Origin: Goodfellowiella coeruleoviolacea
GTDB lineage: Bacteria > Actinomycetota > Actinomycetes > Mycobacteriales > Pseudonocardiaceae
Assembly: GCF_024171785.1 (NCBI RefSeq)
Contig: NZ_JAMTCK010000004.1
Span: forward strand, 310,001-374,000
DNA length: 64,000 nt
Reading direction: 5' to 3'
The position numbers and the translations under genes were made by a program. The stretch's first letter is position 1, and every line of letters starts with the position of its first letter. Positions 52,602 to 61,684 of this stretch are shown piece after piece. A model generated the notes under the pieces. It was not told the origin of the DNA. It was given only the letters and a program-made list of their open reading frames with translations, and made no database searches.

Positions 52602-53441
52602 TCAGCCCAGCCAGGGCGCGGACACCCGCTGGTAGGTGCCGTCGTTGCGGGCCAGGTGCAGCCACTGGTTCACCCACTGCTGGAACGCCACGTCGTCACG
52701 CGGCAGCAGGTAGGCCTTTTCCGCGAAGGTGAACGGCTGGTCGGGGTGCACCGAGCACAGTTCCGGGTGCCGCGTGGCCTGCCACCGGGTCTCCGCGGCG
52801 TCGGTGATCATCAGATCCGCCCGGCCGGCGATGATCTCGTCGAAGATCGTGTTGTTGTCCGGGTGCGCCACGATGGTGGCCTGGTGCAGGTGCTGCCTGG
52901 CGAACTGCTCGTTGGTGCCACCCGGGTTGACCACCACCCGCACCCCGGGCCGGTCGATCTGCTCCAGCGTCTGGAACCGGTCCGCGTCCGCGCACCGGGT
53001 GATCGGCGTCTTGCCGTCGGTCAGGTACGGGTCGCTGAAGAACGCCTTCGCGGCCCGCTCCAGCGTCACCGACACCCCGCCCATCGCCAGGTCGCAGCGC
53101 CGGCCCAGGTCGGTGAGCAGCGTGCCCCACGTGGTGCGCACCAGGGTCAGCCGCACGCCCAGCCGGCCGGCCATGTCCCTGGCCATGTCCACGTCAATGC
53201 CCGACCAGGCGCCGGTGGCCGGGTCCAGGTAGGTGAACGGCCGGTAGTCGCCGGTGCTGCACACCCGGACCTCACCGCGCCGCAGCACCGCGTCCAGCAT
53301 GCTGGCCGTGCCCCGCCCAGCCGAGTCCTGCTGTCCGGTCCCCGCCCGCGCCCAGGACGCGCTGGCCAGGCCCGCGCCGAACAGCACCAGCCCGGCCAGC
53401 AGCGCGGCCACGATCCGTCCCCGCCGTGTCGGTTCGCGCAC
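52602..53441 (-). CDS. Secreted cyclohexadienyl dehydratase-like protein (PheC type)
   Basis: A 279-residue exported protein of the bac_3 solute-binding fold. A signal peptide (IVAALLAGLVLFGAGLASASW) precedes VCSTGDYRPFTYLD, SGIDVDMARDMAGRLG, TTWGTLLTDL, DLAMGGVSVTLERAAKAFFSDPY (DGKTPITRC), VRVVVNPGGTNEQFARQHL and DAAETRWQATRHPELC. These match the cyclohexadienyl (prephenate/arogenate) dehydratase PheC branch more than amino-acid binding proteins, as there is no ABC permease nearby. If so, it makes phenylpyruvate or phenylalanine outside the membrane. It is divergent from the flavoprotein gene. Confidence 0.72.
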   Translation of the reverse strand: MREPTRRGRIVAALLAGLVLFGAGLASASWARAGTGQQDSAGRGTASMLDAVLRRGEVRVCSTGDYRPFTYLDPATGAWSGIDVDMARDMAGRLGVRLTLVRTTWGTLLTDLGRRCDLAMGGVSVTLERAAKAFFSDPYLTDGKTPITRCADADRFQTLEQIDRPGVRVVVNPGGTNEQFARQHLHQATIVAHPDNNTIFDEIIAGRADLMITDAAETRWQATRHPELCSVHPDQPFTFAEKAYLLPRDDVAFQQWVNQWLHLARNDGTYQRVSAPWLG

Positions 53442-53575
53442 GGCCCACCTCCCAGCTCCGCCCGTTCACACCGGTCACCGGCATGATGTCGGCTGGCCGA
53501 CACGGCGGGAAGCCCCCGCGTCACGCGGTCGGGCACCGATTTGCCCGGTGCGGCCGCCTGGTGTGGGGTGTGCGG

Positions 53576-54991
53576 GTGACGAGCGAGACGTTCGACGTAG
53601 TGGTGGTCGGTGGCGGCGCGGTGGGGGAGAACGCCGCTGGCCGGGCCGCGCGGGGCGGGCTGAGCACCGCGCTGGTCGAGGCCGACCTGGTCGGCGGTGA
53701 GTGTTCCTACTGGGCGTGCATGCCGAGCAAGGCCCTGCTGCGGCCGGGCAGCGCGCTCGCCGCGGCGCGGCGGGTGCCCGGGGTGCGGGCGGACGAGCAC
53801 CTGGCCGCCGCGGAGGTGCTGGCCAGCCGCGACGGGTTCACCGCGCACTGGAACGACGCCGGCCAGGTGGACTGGGCCGAGGGCGCCGGCCTCACCGTGG
53901 TGCGCGGCCGGGCCCGGCTGACCGGGCCGAGGGCGCTGACCGTGACCACGCCCGACGGCGAGAGCCGGGCGCTGACCGCGCGGCACGCCGTGGTGCTGTG
54001 CACCGGCAGCGAGCCGGTCAAGCCGCCCATCCCCGGGCTGGCCGACACCCCGGTCTGGACCTCGCGCGAGGCCACCTCCGCGCACGAGGTGCCTGGCCGG
54101 CTGGCGGTGCTCGGCGGCGGCGTGGTCGGGGTGGAGATGGCGCAGGCGTGGGCGCGCCTGGGCGCGGCCGTGACGCTGATCGTGGCCGAGGACCGCCCAC
54201 TGGCCAAGCTGCCGGACTTCGCCGGCGCGCTGGTCGCCGACGGGCTGCGCGCCGACGGGGTGGACATCAGGCTCAACGCCAGGGCCGAGCGCGTGTCCAC
54301 CGTGGCGGGCGGGGTGGCCGTGCAGCTGTCCGGCGGGGACCGGGTGGTGGCCGACCACCTGCTGGTGGCCACCGGGCGCCGGCCGGCCACCGGGGGCCTG
54401 GGCCTGGAGCACGTCGGGCTCACCCCGGGCGAGCCGCTCACCGTGGACGACTCCGGGCTGGTCGCCGGGGTCGCCGGCGGCTGGCTGTACGCGGCCGGTG
54501 ACGTGACCGGCCGGGCCATGCTGACCCACCAGGGCAAGTACGGCGCGCGGGTGGTCGGTGACGCCATCGTGGCGCGGGCGCGCGGCGAACTGGACCAGCC
54601 CCGGCCGTGGAGCCCGCACGCGGCCACCGCCTACCACGCGGCCGTGCCCCAGGTCGTGTTCACCGACCCCGAGGTGGCGTCGGTGGGCCGCACCGCCGAG
54701 GCCGCGCGGCGCGACGGGGTGCGCACCAGGGTGGTCGAGCTGGACATCGCGGTCGCCGGCTCGGCACTGCACGCCCGCGACTACACCGGCCGGGCCAGCA
54801 TGGTGGTGGACGAGGACCGCCGGGTGCTGGTCGGCGTCACCTTCGTCGGGCCGGACGTGGCCGAGCTGCTGCACGCGGCCACCATCGCCATCGTCGGCGA
54901 GGTGCCGCTGGACCGGCTCTGGCACGCGGTGCCCGCCTACCCCACGGTGAGCGAGGTCTGGCTGCGGCTGCTGGAGGCCTACGGCCTGTGA
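53576..54991 (+). CDS. Pyridine nucleotide-disulfide oxidoreductase
   Basis: A 471-residue FAD enzyme of the dihydrolipoamide dehydrogenase/mercuric reductase class. FAD site: DVVVVGGGAVGENAAGRAARGG; redox disulfide: GGECSYWACMPSK with CxxxxC. NAD site: RLAVLGGGVVGVEMAQAWARLG; FAD second site: LYAAGDVTG. In the dimer domain the usual HPTxSE reads YPTVSE, so the catalytic His base is replaced by Tyr. This predicts a flavoprotein disulfide reductase with altered or non-lipoamide chemistry. GTG 53576 is the start. Confidence 0.88.
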   Translation: MTSETFDVVVVGGGAVGENAAGRAARGGLSTALVEADLVGGECSYWACMPSKALLRPGSALAAARRVPGVRADEHLAAAEVLASRDGFTAHWNDAGQVDWAEGAGLTVVRGRARLTGPRALTVTTPDGESRALTARHAVVLCTGSEPVKPPIPGLADTPVWTSREATSAHEVPGRLAVLGGGVVGVEMAQAWARLGAAVTLIVAEDRPLAKLPDFAGALVADGLRADGVDIRLNARAERVSTVAGGVAVQLSGGDRVVADHLLVATGRRPATGGLGLEHVGLTPGEPLTVDDSGLVAGVAGGWLYAAGDVTGRAMLTHQGKYGARVVGDAIVARARGELDQPRPWSPHAATAYHAAVPQVVFTDPEVASVGRTAEAARRDGVRTRVVELDIAVAGSALHARDYTGRASMVVDEDRRVLVGVTFVGPDVAELLHAATIAIVGEVPLDRLWHAVPAYPTVSEVWLRLLEAYGL

Positions 54992-55035
54992 CCCCGGCCG
55001 GCCTCACCGGCTGCCGGTGTCACTGGCTGCTGGTG

Positions 55036-56319
55036 TCACTGGATGCTGGGCAGCCGCAGCGCCTGCTCGGTGAGTTCGCCCAGCTGCGGGTCGTCGGTGG
55101 CGGCCCCGCCCTCGACCCACGCCGCCTGGGCGAGCCGCACCGTGCTCCCGGTCCGCGAACTGGCGAAGGTGGCCTGGTCGAACGACTGCGGGCCACCCAC
55201 CCAGCGGGTGCCCTCCCTGGCCATGTCGTTGATGCCGCCCGCGCCGGGCGTGCCGAGCCGGCTGCGGAACTGGTCGGCGCGCGTGGTGTCGTCGAACCGG
55301 ACCTCGGCCAGCCACACCCCCACCGCGCGACCGTCCACAGTGGTCTCGTACTGGGCGCGGCGCAGCTCCCGGCACGGGTTGTCGGCCAGCCAGGCGCGCA
55401 CGTCCCCGTAGGCGTGCGCGGCGCAGTCCCGGTCGCTGTCCGCGCCCCTGGGCAGGAAGCTCGTCCCGGCCACGCTGACCGCGTTGGTGGTGGGCGCGGC
55501 CGGCCCGGTGGACACCGCGTCGCGGCCGGAACCGACGGCCACCGCGATCCCGCCCACCAGCAGCCCGCCGATCAGCCCGGCCGCGGCGAACGGCAGCCAG
55601 CGCGGGGCCCGGCGCTGCGCGGCCCCGACCGGCTGCGGGGTGGGCTGGACCCGGGCGGGCACCCGGGGCAGCAGCGTGGTGCTCGCGGTCGCCAGCGGCG
55701 CGGTGACCACCTCGGGGAACCCCTCGACCCGCAGGTCGCCCACGCGCACCGCGGCGGCCGCGGCGGCCGGCAGCAGCGCGCCGATCACCTGCTGGGCCTG
55801 GGCCACCGCGCAGGGCCGGTCACAGGTGGCCAGCTCCCGGACGGCGGCCAGCAGGCTGCCCGGCTCGGGGTGCAGCACGCGCACCCCCCGGTTCAGGTCG
55901 GTGGTGGGCTGCACCACCTTGTCCACGTACGGGCCGACCGCCACCACCGTGCTGACCGGCAGCGGCTCGACGCGCATCAGCTGCAGCCGGTTGGCCACGG
56001 CCGCGGCGGCGTCCAGCGCCTCGCGCGCCGGGCTCACCGCCCCGTCCGACCGGGTCAGCGGCCAGCCGTCGATGCGCCACGGCCCGGCCAGCGGCGCCTC
56101 CAGCCGCATCGCCGGATCGGGCAGGTCCACGCCAACGATCACGATCACGCCCCTGGGCAGCACCACCAGCGCGTCCAGCGCGCGCGGGCAACCAGGGGGC
56201 TGCACGCCGAGCAGGGCGACCCCACCGAGTATGTTCTCCCCCGAGCCCCACGTGGCCAGTGCGGCTCGCACGTCCGCTCCGACCTGTGAGGGTTCCTTGC
56301 CGAACCGGATCAGGCGCAC
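55036..56319 (-). CDS. Large hypothetical protein with one membrane helix
   Basis: A 427-residue protein. The N-terminal half is a soluble domain (ALDALVVLPRGVIVIVGVDLPDP, WRIDGWPLTRSDGAVSPAREALDAAAAVANRLQLMRVEPLP in parts: WPLTRSDGAVSPAREALD). A single helix (WLPFAAAGLIGGLLVGGIAVAVG near 240-265) is followed by an extracytoplasmic Cys-containing domain (DRDCAAHAY, NPCREL). No enzyme motif was seen. It resembles conserved pseudonocardial membrane proteins. Confidence 0.7.
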   Translation of the reverse strand: MRLIRFGKEPSQVGADVRAALATWGSGENILGGVALLGVQPPGCPRALDALVVLPRGVIVIVGVDLPDPAMRLEAPLAGPWRIDGWPLTRSDGAVSPAREALDAAAAVANRLQLMRVEPLPVSTVVAVGPYVDKVVQPTTDLNRGVRVLHPEPGSLLAAVRELATCDRPCAVAQAQQVIGALLPAAAAAAVRVGDLRVEGFPEVVTAPLATASTTLLPRVPARVQPTPQPVGAAQRRAPRWLPFAAAGLIGGLLVGGIAVAVGSGRDAVSTGPAAPTTNAVSVAGTSFLPRGADSDRDCAAHAYGDVRAWLADNPCRELRRAQYETTVDGRAVGVWLAEVRFDDTTRADQFRSRLGTPGAGGINDMAREGTRWVGGPQSFDQATFASSRTGSTVRLAQAAWVEGGAATDDPQLGELTEQALRLPSIQ

Positions 56320-56695
56320 GGCCCACCTCCCTGCGCTCGCCGTACCGGCCGAGCGCTACCCCGATCTTCGCTGACCACCGTAGCCTCGCTGGAGAATCCG
56401 GAGGCGGCCATTCGGAACGGCGTGATCAGTGCGACGGGGTGACCGGCCACGGTGGACAGTGCCAGCGGCACCCTCACCGGATGGTGGGACACGGTCACCC
56501 GCCCGCCCGGCGCGCCGCTGGGTGCGCGGCCGGACCTGAGCGCTCGACGGGGTGAATGCGTTCCCGGGTTCCTCGGCGTTCTTCTGGCGGACGCGGCCAC
56601 GGGCAGGGCAGAATGGCGCATCGGGTGATCGCGTGGTCGTCCACTGGGCGAGGTCGTAGGGGAAGACGTCCCTCGTCGAACAGCGGAGGTCAGCA
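56320..56695. other. Spacer between divergent genes at 56319 and 56696
   Basis: 376 bases between the divergent hypothetical gene and the DUF3145 gene; no gene, repeat or clear hairpin was seen. Promoters for both genes are expected here but no strong hexamer pair could be fixed by eye. Confidence 0.35.
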
Positions 56696-57199
56696 GTGAG
56701 CACCCGTGGCAGCACCAGTGGCGTGGTCTACGTCCACTCGTCGCCGTCTGCGGTCTGCCCGCACGTCGAGTGGGCGATCTCGGGCGTCCTCGGCGGCCGG
56801 GTGGACCTTCGGTGGACGGCGCAACCAGCGGCGCCGGGGCAGTTGCGCGCCGAGTGCGCCTGGACCGGCGACACCGGTTCGGGCGGCAGACTGGCCAAGG
56901 CGTTGCGCGCCTGGCCGATGCTCCGCTTCGAGGTCACCGAGGAACCCAGCCCCGGGGCCGACGGCGAGCGGTTCTGCTTCGCGCCCGGGCTCGGCCTGTG
57001 GCGCGGCAACACCAGTGCCAACGGTGACATCGTGGTCACCGAGGACCGGTTGCGGGCCCTGGCCGCGAGCAGCCGGGGCGGGGAGTCCTTCGCCCACCGG
57101 GTGGAGGAACTGCTCGGCGCCGCCTGGGACGACGCGCTGGAACCGTTCCGGCGGGCCGGGGACGGCGCACCCGTCACCTGGCTGCACCGGGTCGGGTAG
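56696..57199 (+). CDS. DUF3145 domain protein
   Basis: A 167-residue soluble protein: VVYVHSSPSAVCPHVEWAISGVLGGRVDLRWTAQ-like start (parts: VYVHSSPSAVCPHVEWAI), APGQLRAECAWTGDTGSGGRLAKALRAW, and LGLWRGNTSANGDIVVTEDRLRAL. This pattern fits DUF3145, an actinobacterial family found close to fabF in Streptomyces. Here it is also within 1.5 kb of fabF. Function unknown. GTG 56696 has AGCGGAGG upstream. Confidence 0.85.
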   Translation: MSTRGSTSGVVYVHSSPSAVCPHVEWAISGVLGGRVDLRWTAQPAAPGQLRAECAWTGDTGSGGRLAKALRAWPMLRFEVTEEPSPGADGERFCFAPGLGLWRGNTSANGDIVVTEDRLRALAASSRGGESFAHRVEELLGAAWDDALEPFRRAGDGAPVTWLHRVG

Positions 57200-57324
57200 G
57201 CCGTCGCCTCGCCTGGCGGCCGGTGGGCCGGGGCCGGGCGAACCGGGACTGGGTGGGCCGGGCGTGGACCGCCCACCCGACCATCGGCGGACACCCCACC
57301 GACGCGTTGTGGCACCCTCGACGG

Positions 57325-57912
57325 GTGCCACCCGCTCAGCAGACCTCGTCAACCGTGCGCTGGATGATCCCGCTCGTCGTGCTGGTCGCCGCCGCCTCCG
57401 CCGGCGCCGGGCTGCTGACCAGGGAGATCTACCAGCGTCCGCTGGTCGACACGCCGCCGCTGGCCGAGGTCAGCTCGACGACGCCGCGGGCCGCCCTGCC
57501 CGGGGACCGCACGGTGAAGCTGACCGCGGACGCCGCCGAACACCCGGAGCACGAGGCCGTCCGCGGGCTGTTGCAGAGCCACTTCGACGCGATCAACGAC
57601 CGCCGCTACGACGCCTGGGCGGCCACGGTCACCGCGCTGCGCGCCCAGGGCATGCCCCGGAGCCAGTGGGAATCCGACTACGCGAGCACCCAGGACGGCA
57701 GCATCGTGGTGCAGCGGATCGAGTCCGCGTCCACCACCAGCCTGCGGGTGCTGCTCAACTTCGTCAGCACCCAGGACACCGCCAAGGCCCCGGACGACCT
57801 GCGCAGCGACTGCATCCGCTGGCGCGTGGTCTACCTGCTGGTCTGGGACGGCAACAAGCTCAAGCTGAGCAACGGGCCGGAGAACCGCAGCCCCCAGTAC
57901 GAGTCCTGCTGA
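57325..57912 (+). CDS. Single-pass membrane protein, extracytoplasmic domain
   Basis: A 195-residue protein with one N-terminal helix (TVRWMIPLVVLVAAASAGAGLL) and an exported domain (AVRGLLQSHFDAINDRRYDAWAATVT, an NTF2/SnoaL-like start; then ESASTTSLRVLLNFVS). It has an SCxRW pair and a C-terminal PQYESC. GTG 57325 is chosen; longer in-frame starts to 57223 lack a ribosome site. Function unknown. Confidence 0.7.
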   Translation: MPPAQQTSSTVRWMIPLVVLVAAASAGAGLLTREIYQRPLVDTPPLAEVSSTTPRAALPGDRTVKLTADAAEHPEHEAVRGLLQSHFDAINDRRYDAWAATVTALRAQGMPRSQWESDYASTQDGSIVVQRIESASTTSLRVLLNFVSTQDTAKAPDDLRSDCIRWRVVYLLVWDGNKLKLSNGPENRSPQYESC

Positions 57913-57935
57913 CGCGGTACGAGTCCTGCTGACGC
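57897..57935 (+). repeat. 20-bp duplication across the stop codon
   Basis: GTACGAGTCCTGCTGACGC (57897-57915) is repeated at 57917-57935, so the last codons and stop (YESC-stop) are copied downstream in frame shift. It looks like a recent slippage event. Confidence 0.8.
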
Positions 57936-58054
57936 CCGACGGGGCCGGCGGGAGGTCCCGCCGGGTCCACCCGGCCCCGCATCACCCGAACGGCCCTGCC
58001 TGAAGTGTCAACTCGGGGGGTTTGCACAGTCGACTCGCGGGCGGGGGGGCCTGG

Positions 58055-58093
58055 GGTTCGAACCGGGTGGGGTGGCACAGCCCGGTTCGAACC
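58055..58093. terminator. Bidirectional hairpin between convergent genes
   Basis: GGTTCGAACCGGG (58055-58067) pairs with CCCGGTTCGAACC (58081-58093) around a 13-base loop. It lies between the gene at 57325 and fabF, so it can terminate both. Confidence 0.75.
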
Positions 58094-58108
58094 ACGGGGC
58101 GCGGCGGA

Positions 58109-59341
58109 TCAGGCGGAGGTGAAGGCGAGGGTGACGTTGTGGCCGCCGAACCCGAACGAGTTGCTCACCGCGGCGTCCAACCTGACCTTGCGCGGCTCGC
58201 CGGCCACCACGTCCAGCTCCACCTTCGGGTCCAGGTTCTCCAGGTTCAGCGTGGGTGGGACGAGTCCGTCGCGAATGGACAGAACCGTGGCGATGCCCTC
58301 CACCGCGCCGGCCGCGCCGAGCAGGTGCCCCAGCGCGCCCTTGGGGGCGGTGACCACGGCGTGGTCGCCGATCGCCCGCCGCACCGAGATCGTCTCGGCC
58401 ACGTCGCCCACCACCGTGGCGGTGGCGTGCGCGTTGACGTGCCCCACCTCCTCGGGGGACAGGCCGGCGGTGCGCAGGGCCGCCTTGATCGCCCGCATCT
58501 GGCCGATGCCCTCGGGGTGCGGCCCGGTGATGTGGTAGCCGTCGGAGCTGGTGCCCGCGCCGGCCAGCCGGGCGTAGACCCGGGCGCCGCGAGCGGCCGC
58601 GTACTCCGCGCGCTCCAGCACCATGATCCCGGCGCCCTCGCCGAGCACGAAACCGTCGCGGTCCGCGTCAAAGGGCCGGGACGCCCGCTCCGGCTCGTCG
58701 TTGCGCGTGCTCACCGTCCTGGCCTGGGCGAAGCCCGCCATGGTGATGGTGGTGATGCACGCCTCGGCGCCGCCGGCCACCACCACGTCCGCCTCACCGG
58801 CGCGCAGCATCCGCCACGCCCACGCCAGCGCCTCGGAGCCGGAGGCGCAGGCCGACACCGGGGCGTGCACCCCGGCCTGGGCACCCAGGTCCAGGCCGAC
58901 GTGCGCGGCCGGGCCGTTGGGCATCAGCATCGGCACGGTGAGCGGCGAGACCTTGCGCAGCCCCTGGGTCTCGATCAGGTCGTCCTGGTGCAGCAGGGTG
59001 AGCGCGCCACCGATGCCGGTGCCGACCACCACGCCCAGCCGCTCCGGGTCGACCGCGTCCTTGTCCAGGCCCGCGTCCGCCCAAGCCTGACGCGCGGCGA
59101 CCAGGGCGACCTGCTCGGAGCGGTCCAGCCGACGGGCCTCGACCCTGGGCAGGATCTCGGTGGGTTCGACGGCCAGCTGCCCGGCGATGCGGGCCGGCAG
59201 CTCGTACTTCTCGACCCACTCGGCCTCGATCCGGCTGATCCCGCTGCGGCCGTTGAGCAGACCGTCCCAAGTGGACGCGACATCCCCACCCAGGGGTGTG
59301 GTCGCGCCCAGCCCGGTGACGACGACGTCGTTATTGGTCAT
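58109..59341 (-). CDS. fabF: 3-oxoacyl-ACP synthase II FabF
   Basis: Elongating condensing enzyme of type II fatty-acid synthesis. The 410-residue protein has the nucleophile Cys165 (VSACASGSEALAWAW), His sites NAHATATVVGD and GALGHLLGAAGAVE, and the N-terminal VVVTGLGATTPLG. It is last in the fabD-fabH-acpP-fabF operon; its ATG overlaps the acpP stop (ATGA at 59341-59338). Confidence 0.96.
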   Translation of the reverse strand: MTNNDVVVTGLGATTPLGGDVASTWDGLLNGRSGISRIEAEWVEKYELPARIAGQLAVEPTEILPRVEARRLDRSEQVALVAARQAWADAGLDKDAVDPERLGVVVGTGIGGALTLLHQDDLIETQGLRKVSPLTVPMLMPNGPAAHVGLDLGAQAGVHAPVSACASGSEALAWAWRMLRAGEADVVVAGGAEACITTITMAGFAQARTVSTRNDEPERASRPFDADRDGFVLGEGAGIMVLERAEYAAARGARVYARLAGAGTSSDGYHITGPHPEGIGQMRAIKAALRTAGLSPEEVGHVNAHATATVVGDVAETISVRRAIGDHAVVTAPKGALGHLLGAAGAVEGIATVLSIRDGLVPPTLNLENLDPKVELDVVAGEPRKVRLDAAVSNSFGFGGHNVTLAFTSA

Positions 59342-59577
59342 TTGTTGGTGGCGATGTAGTTCACCGCATCGCCCACGGTCTTGAGGTTGGCCAGCTGCTC
59401 GTCCGGGATCTTCACCCCGAACTTGTCCTCGGCCTGCACGGCGATCTCGACCATCGACAGCGAGTCGATGTCCAGGTCGTCCACAAAGGACTTCTCCTCG
59501 GTCACCTCGTTGGCCGCGACACCCGCGACCTCCTCGACGATCTCGGCGAGCCCCTTCTGGATGTCCTCGTTGCTCAC
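59338..59577 (-). CDS. acpP: Acyl carrier protein
   Basis: A 79-residue acidic ACP. Ser39 in FVDDLDIDSLSMVEIAVQAED is the phosphopantetheine site. It carries fatty-acyl intermediates. The GTG at 59577 gives VSNEDIQKGLAEI; a GGAAGGGAAG site precedes it. It overlaps fabF by four bases and follows fabH by 79 bases. Confidence 0.97.
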   Translation of the reverse strand: MSNEDIQKGLAEIVEEVAGVAANEVTEEKSFVDDLDIDSLSMVEIAVQAEDKFGVKIPDEQLANLKTVGDAVNYIATNK

Positions 59578-59656
59578 GGACGCTTCCCTTCCTTCTCGCT
59601 GTTGCCGAACGGGCTCATGGCGCCCGCCCGCGAGTCTTCCGTGTGGTGCCGCCGGT

Positions 59657-60661
59657 TCACGGGGCGATCGCGACCTGGGCCGCGTACGACAGCCCGGCGC
59701 CGAACCCCACCAGCAGCATGACATCACCGCTGTGCACCTGCCCGGCCGCGGTCATGTGGTCTAACGCCAGCGGGATCGAGGCCGCCGAGGTGTTGCCGGA
59801 GTAGGTGATGTCGTCGGCCACCACCATCTCCGCCCGCGCGCCGTTGGCCCGCAGCTTGCGCGCCAACGCCTCCACGATGCGCAGGTTGGCCTGGTGCGGC
59901 ACGAGCACGTCGATGTCGGCCAGGCTCAGCCCGGCCGCGGCCACCGCGCGCTCGGCGATCGGCCAGATCTGGGTGGTCGCCCACCGGTAGACCGACTGGC
60001 CCTGCTGGAACACGTAGCGGTTCTCCCGCAGGTAGATCAGGTCGGCCAGGTCACCGTTGCTGCCCCACACCACCGGGCCGATCATCGGCTCCTCCGACGG
60101 GGCCACCACGGCCGCGCCAGCGCCGTCCCCGAAGATCACGCAGTTGGCCCGGTCGGTCCAGTCCACCCAGTCGGTGAACCGCTCCGCGCCGATCACCAGC
60201 ACCTTCCTGGCGCTGCCACCGCGGATCAGGTCCGAGGCCACCATGACCGAGTACGGGAAGCCCGCGCACGCGGCGTTCAGGTCGAAGGCCGCCGCCTGGA
60301 CGATGCCGACCCGGTCGGCCACCCGTGCCGCCGCGTTGGGGATGCCGCCGACCAGCGTGCAGGTGGCCACGATCACCGTGTCCACCTCGTCGGGCGAGGT
60401 CCCGGAGTTGGCCAGCGCCTTGGCCCCGGCCGCCGTGGCCATGTCCACCAGGGACTGGTCCTCGTCGGCCAACCGGCGCTCCACGATGCCGACCCGCTGC
60501 CGGATCCACTCGTCGGAGGTGTCGACGAGCTTGGCCATGTCGTCGTTGGTCACCACCCGGTTGCCCTGGGCGCTGCCGAACCCGAGCAGGCGGGTGTGGG
60601 CCGGGCCGGTGCGCTGGCGCAGCGCCAGGCGCGGTGAGGTGCGGTCGCGGTCGTCGGTCAC
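59657..60661 (-). CDS. fabH: 3-oxoacyl-ACP synthase III FabH
   Basis: Initiating condensing enzyme that uses an acyl-CoA primer and malonyl-ACP. Cys132 (DLNAACAGFPYSVM), the His of VPHQANLRI, and the Asn of SGNTSAASIP form the triad. The 334-residue protein has an N-terminal extension of about 25 residues relative to E. coli FabH. It overlaps fabD by four bases. Confidence 0.96.
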   Translation of the reverse strand: MTDDRDRTSPRLALRQRTGPAHTRLLGFGSAQGNRVVTNDDMAKLVDTSDEWIRQRVGIVERRLADEDQSLVDMATAAGAKALANSGTSPDEVDTVIVATCTLVGGIPNAAARVADRVGIVQAAAFDLNAACAGFPYSVMVASDLIRGGSARKVLVIGAERFTDWVDWTDRANCVIFGDGAGAAVVAPSEEPMIGPVVWGSNGDLADLIYLRENRYVFQQGQSVYRWATTQIWPIAERAVAAAGLSLADIDVLVPHQANLRIVEALARKLRANGARAEMVVADDITYSGNTSAASIPLALDHMTAAGQVHSGDVMLLVGFGAGLSYAAQVAIAP

Positions 60662-61632
60662 TGGGCGTTCTCGCTGCTCTCGGTCTCGTCGTTGCCACTG
60701 GCGGCGCCCAGCAGCTCGGCCACCTTGTCCAGGTGGTCGGGGGTCTTCAGGGCGAGAGTGCCGACCCCGGTTAGCTCCCGCTTGGCCAGCCCGGTCAGCG
60801 TGCCCGCCGGCGGCAGCTCGACCACGGCGTCCACCCCGAGGGCGCGCAGCGTGGCCTGGCAGGAGTCCCAGCGCACCGGCCGGGTCACCTGGGCGACCAG
60901 CCGCCGCAGCACCTCGGCACCCTCCTCGACAACGGTACCGTCCGCGTTGGACAGCAGCGGCCTGGTCGGGTTGGCGGTGGTCACACCGGCCGCCCGCGCC
61001 CGCAGCGCCTCCTCGGCCGGGGCCATGTAGTGGGTGTGGAACGCGCCGGCCACCTTGACCGCGACCGCCTTGCGGGCACCGGCCGGCGGCTCGGCGATGA
61101 GCTTCTCCAACGCGGGCAGCTGCCCGGCGGCCACGATCTGCCCGGCGCCGTTGCGGTTGGCCGCGATCAGCCCGAGGCTGTCCAGGTGCGCGACGACCTC
61201 GTCCGGGTCGCCACCGAGCACCGCGGCCATGCCGGTGGGCTCCAGCGCGCAGGCCGCGGCCATCTCCGCGCCGCGCACCGCGGCCAGCGCCACGGCGTCG
61301 TCCGCGCTGAGCACGCCGGCGATGGCACTGGCGGCGAGTTCACCCACGGAGTGGCCGGCGACCGGGACGTCCGCGGGCAGCTCGACGCGGCGGCTCAGCT
61401 CCTCGTATGCCAGCAGCGCGAGGGCGACCACCAGCGGCTGGGTCACCGCGGTGTCCTTGATCTCGTCCGCGTCCGCGGTGGTCCCCAGGCGGACCAGGTC
61501 GAGGCCGGTGGCCTCGGACCACCCCTCGACCCGCTGTCGTGCCCCGTCCAGTTCGAGCCACGGCGCGAGCATGCCGGGCGACTGGGAACCCTGGCCGGGG
61601 GCGAGAAGTGCGATCACGCGTTCACTGAACAC
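60658..61632 (-). CDS. fabD: Malonyl-CoA:ACP transacylase FabD
   Basis: Transfers malonyl from CoA to ACP. Ser95 (VAGHSVGELAAS), the APGQGSQSPGM loop, and GAFHTHYMAPAE with the catalytic His are visible in the 324-residue protein. A C-terminal acidic tail is extra. GTG 61632 is used; GTG 61617 (VIALLAPGQGSQ) is a possible start. A palindrome lies 53 bases upstream. Confidence 0.95.
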   Translation of the reverse strand: MFSERVIALLAPGQGSQSPGMLAPWLELDGARQRVEGWSEATGLDLVRLGTTADADEIKDTAVTQPLVVALALLAYEELSRRVELPADVPVAGHSVGELAASAIAGVLSADDAVALAAVRGAEMAAACALEPTGMAAVLGGDPDEVVAHLDSLGLIAANRNGAGQIVAAGQLPALEKLIAEPPAGARKAVAVKVAGAFHTHYMAPAEEALRARAAGVTTANPTRPLLSNADGTVVEEGAEVLRRLVAQVTRPVRWDSCQATLRALGVDAVVELPPAGTLTGLAKRELTGVGTLALKTPDHLDKVAELLGAASGNDETESSENAQ

Positions 61633-61684
61633 GCTGACCCGCCCGGTCCGGGATGTTGCCGGACACGAAGTCCAGCGGCCGAAG

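Noticed and set aside
58055-58093. tRNA-like T-arm (GGTTCGAACC)
   Set aside because: No acceptor, D-arm or anticodon arm; it is a symmetric hairpin between convergent genes.
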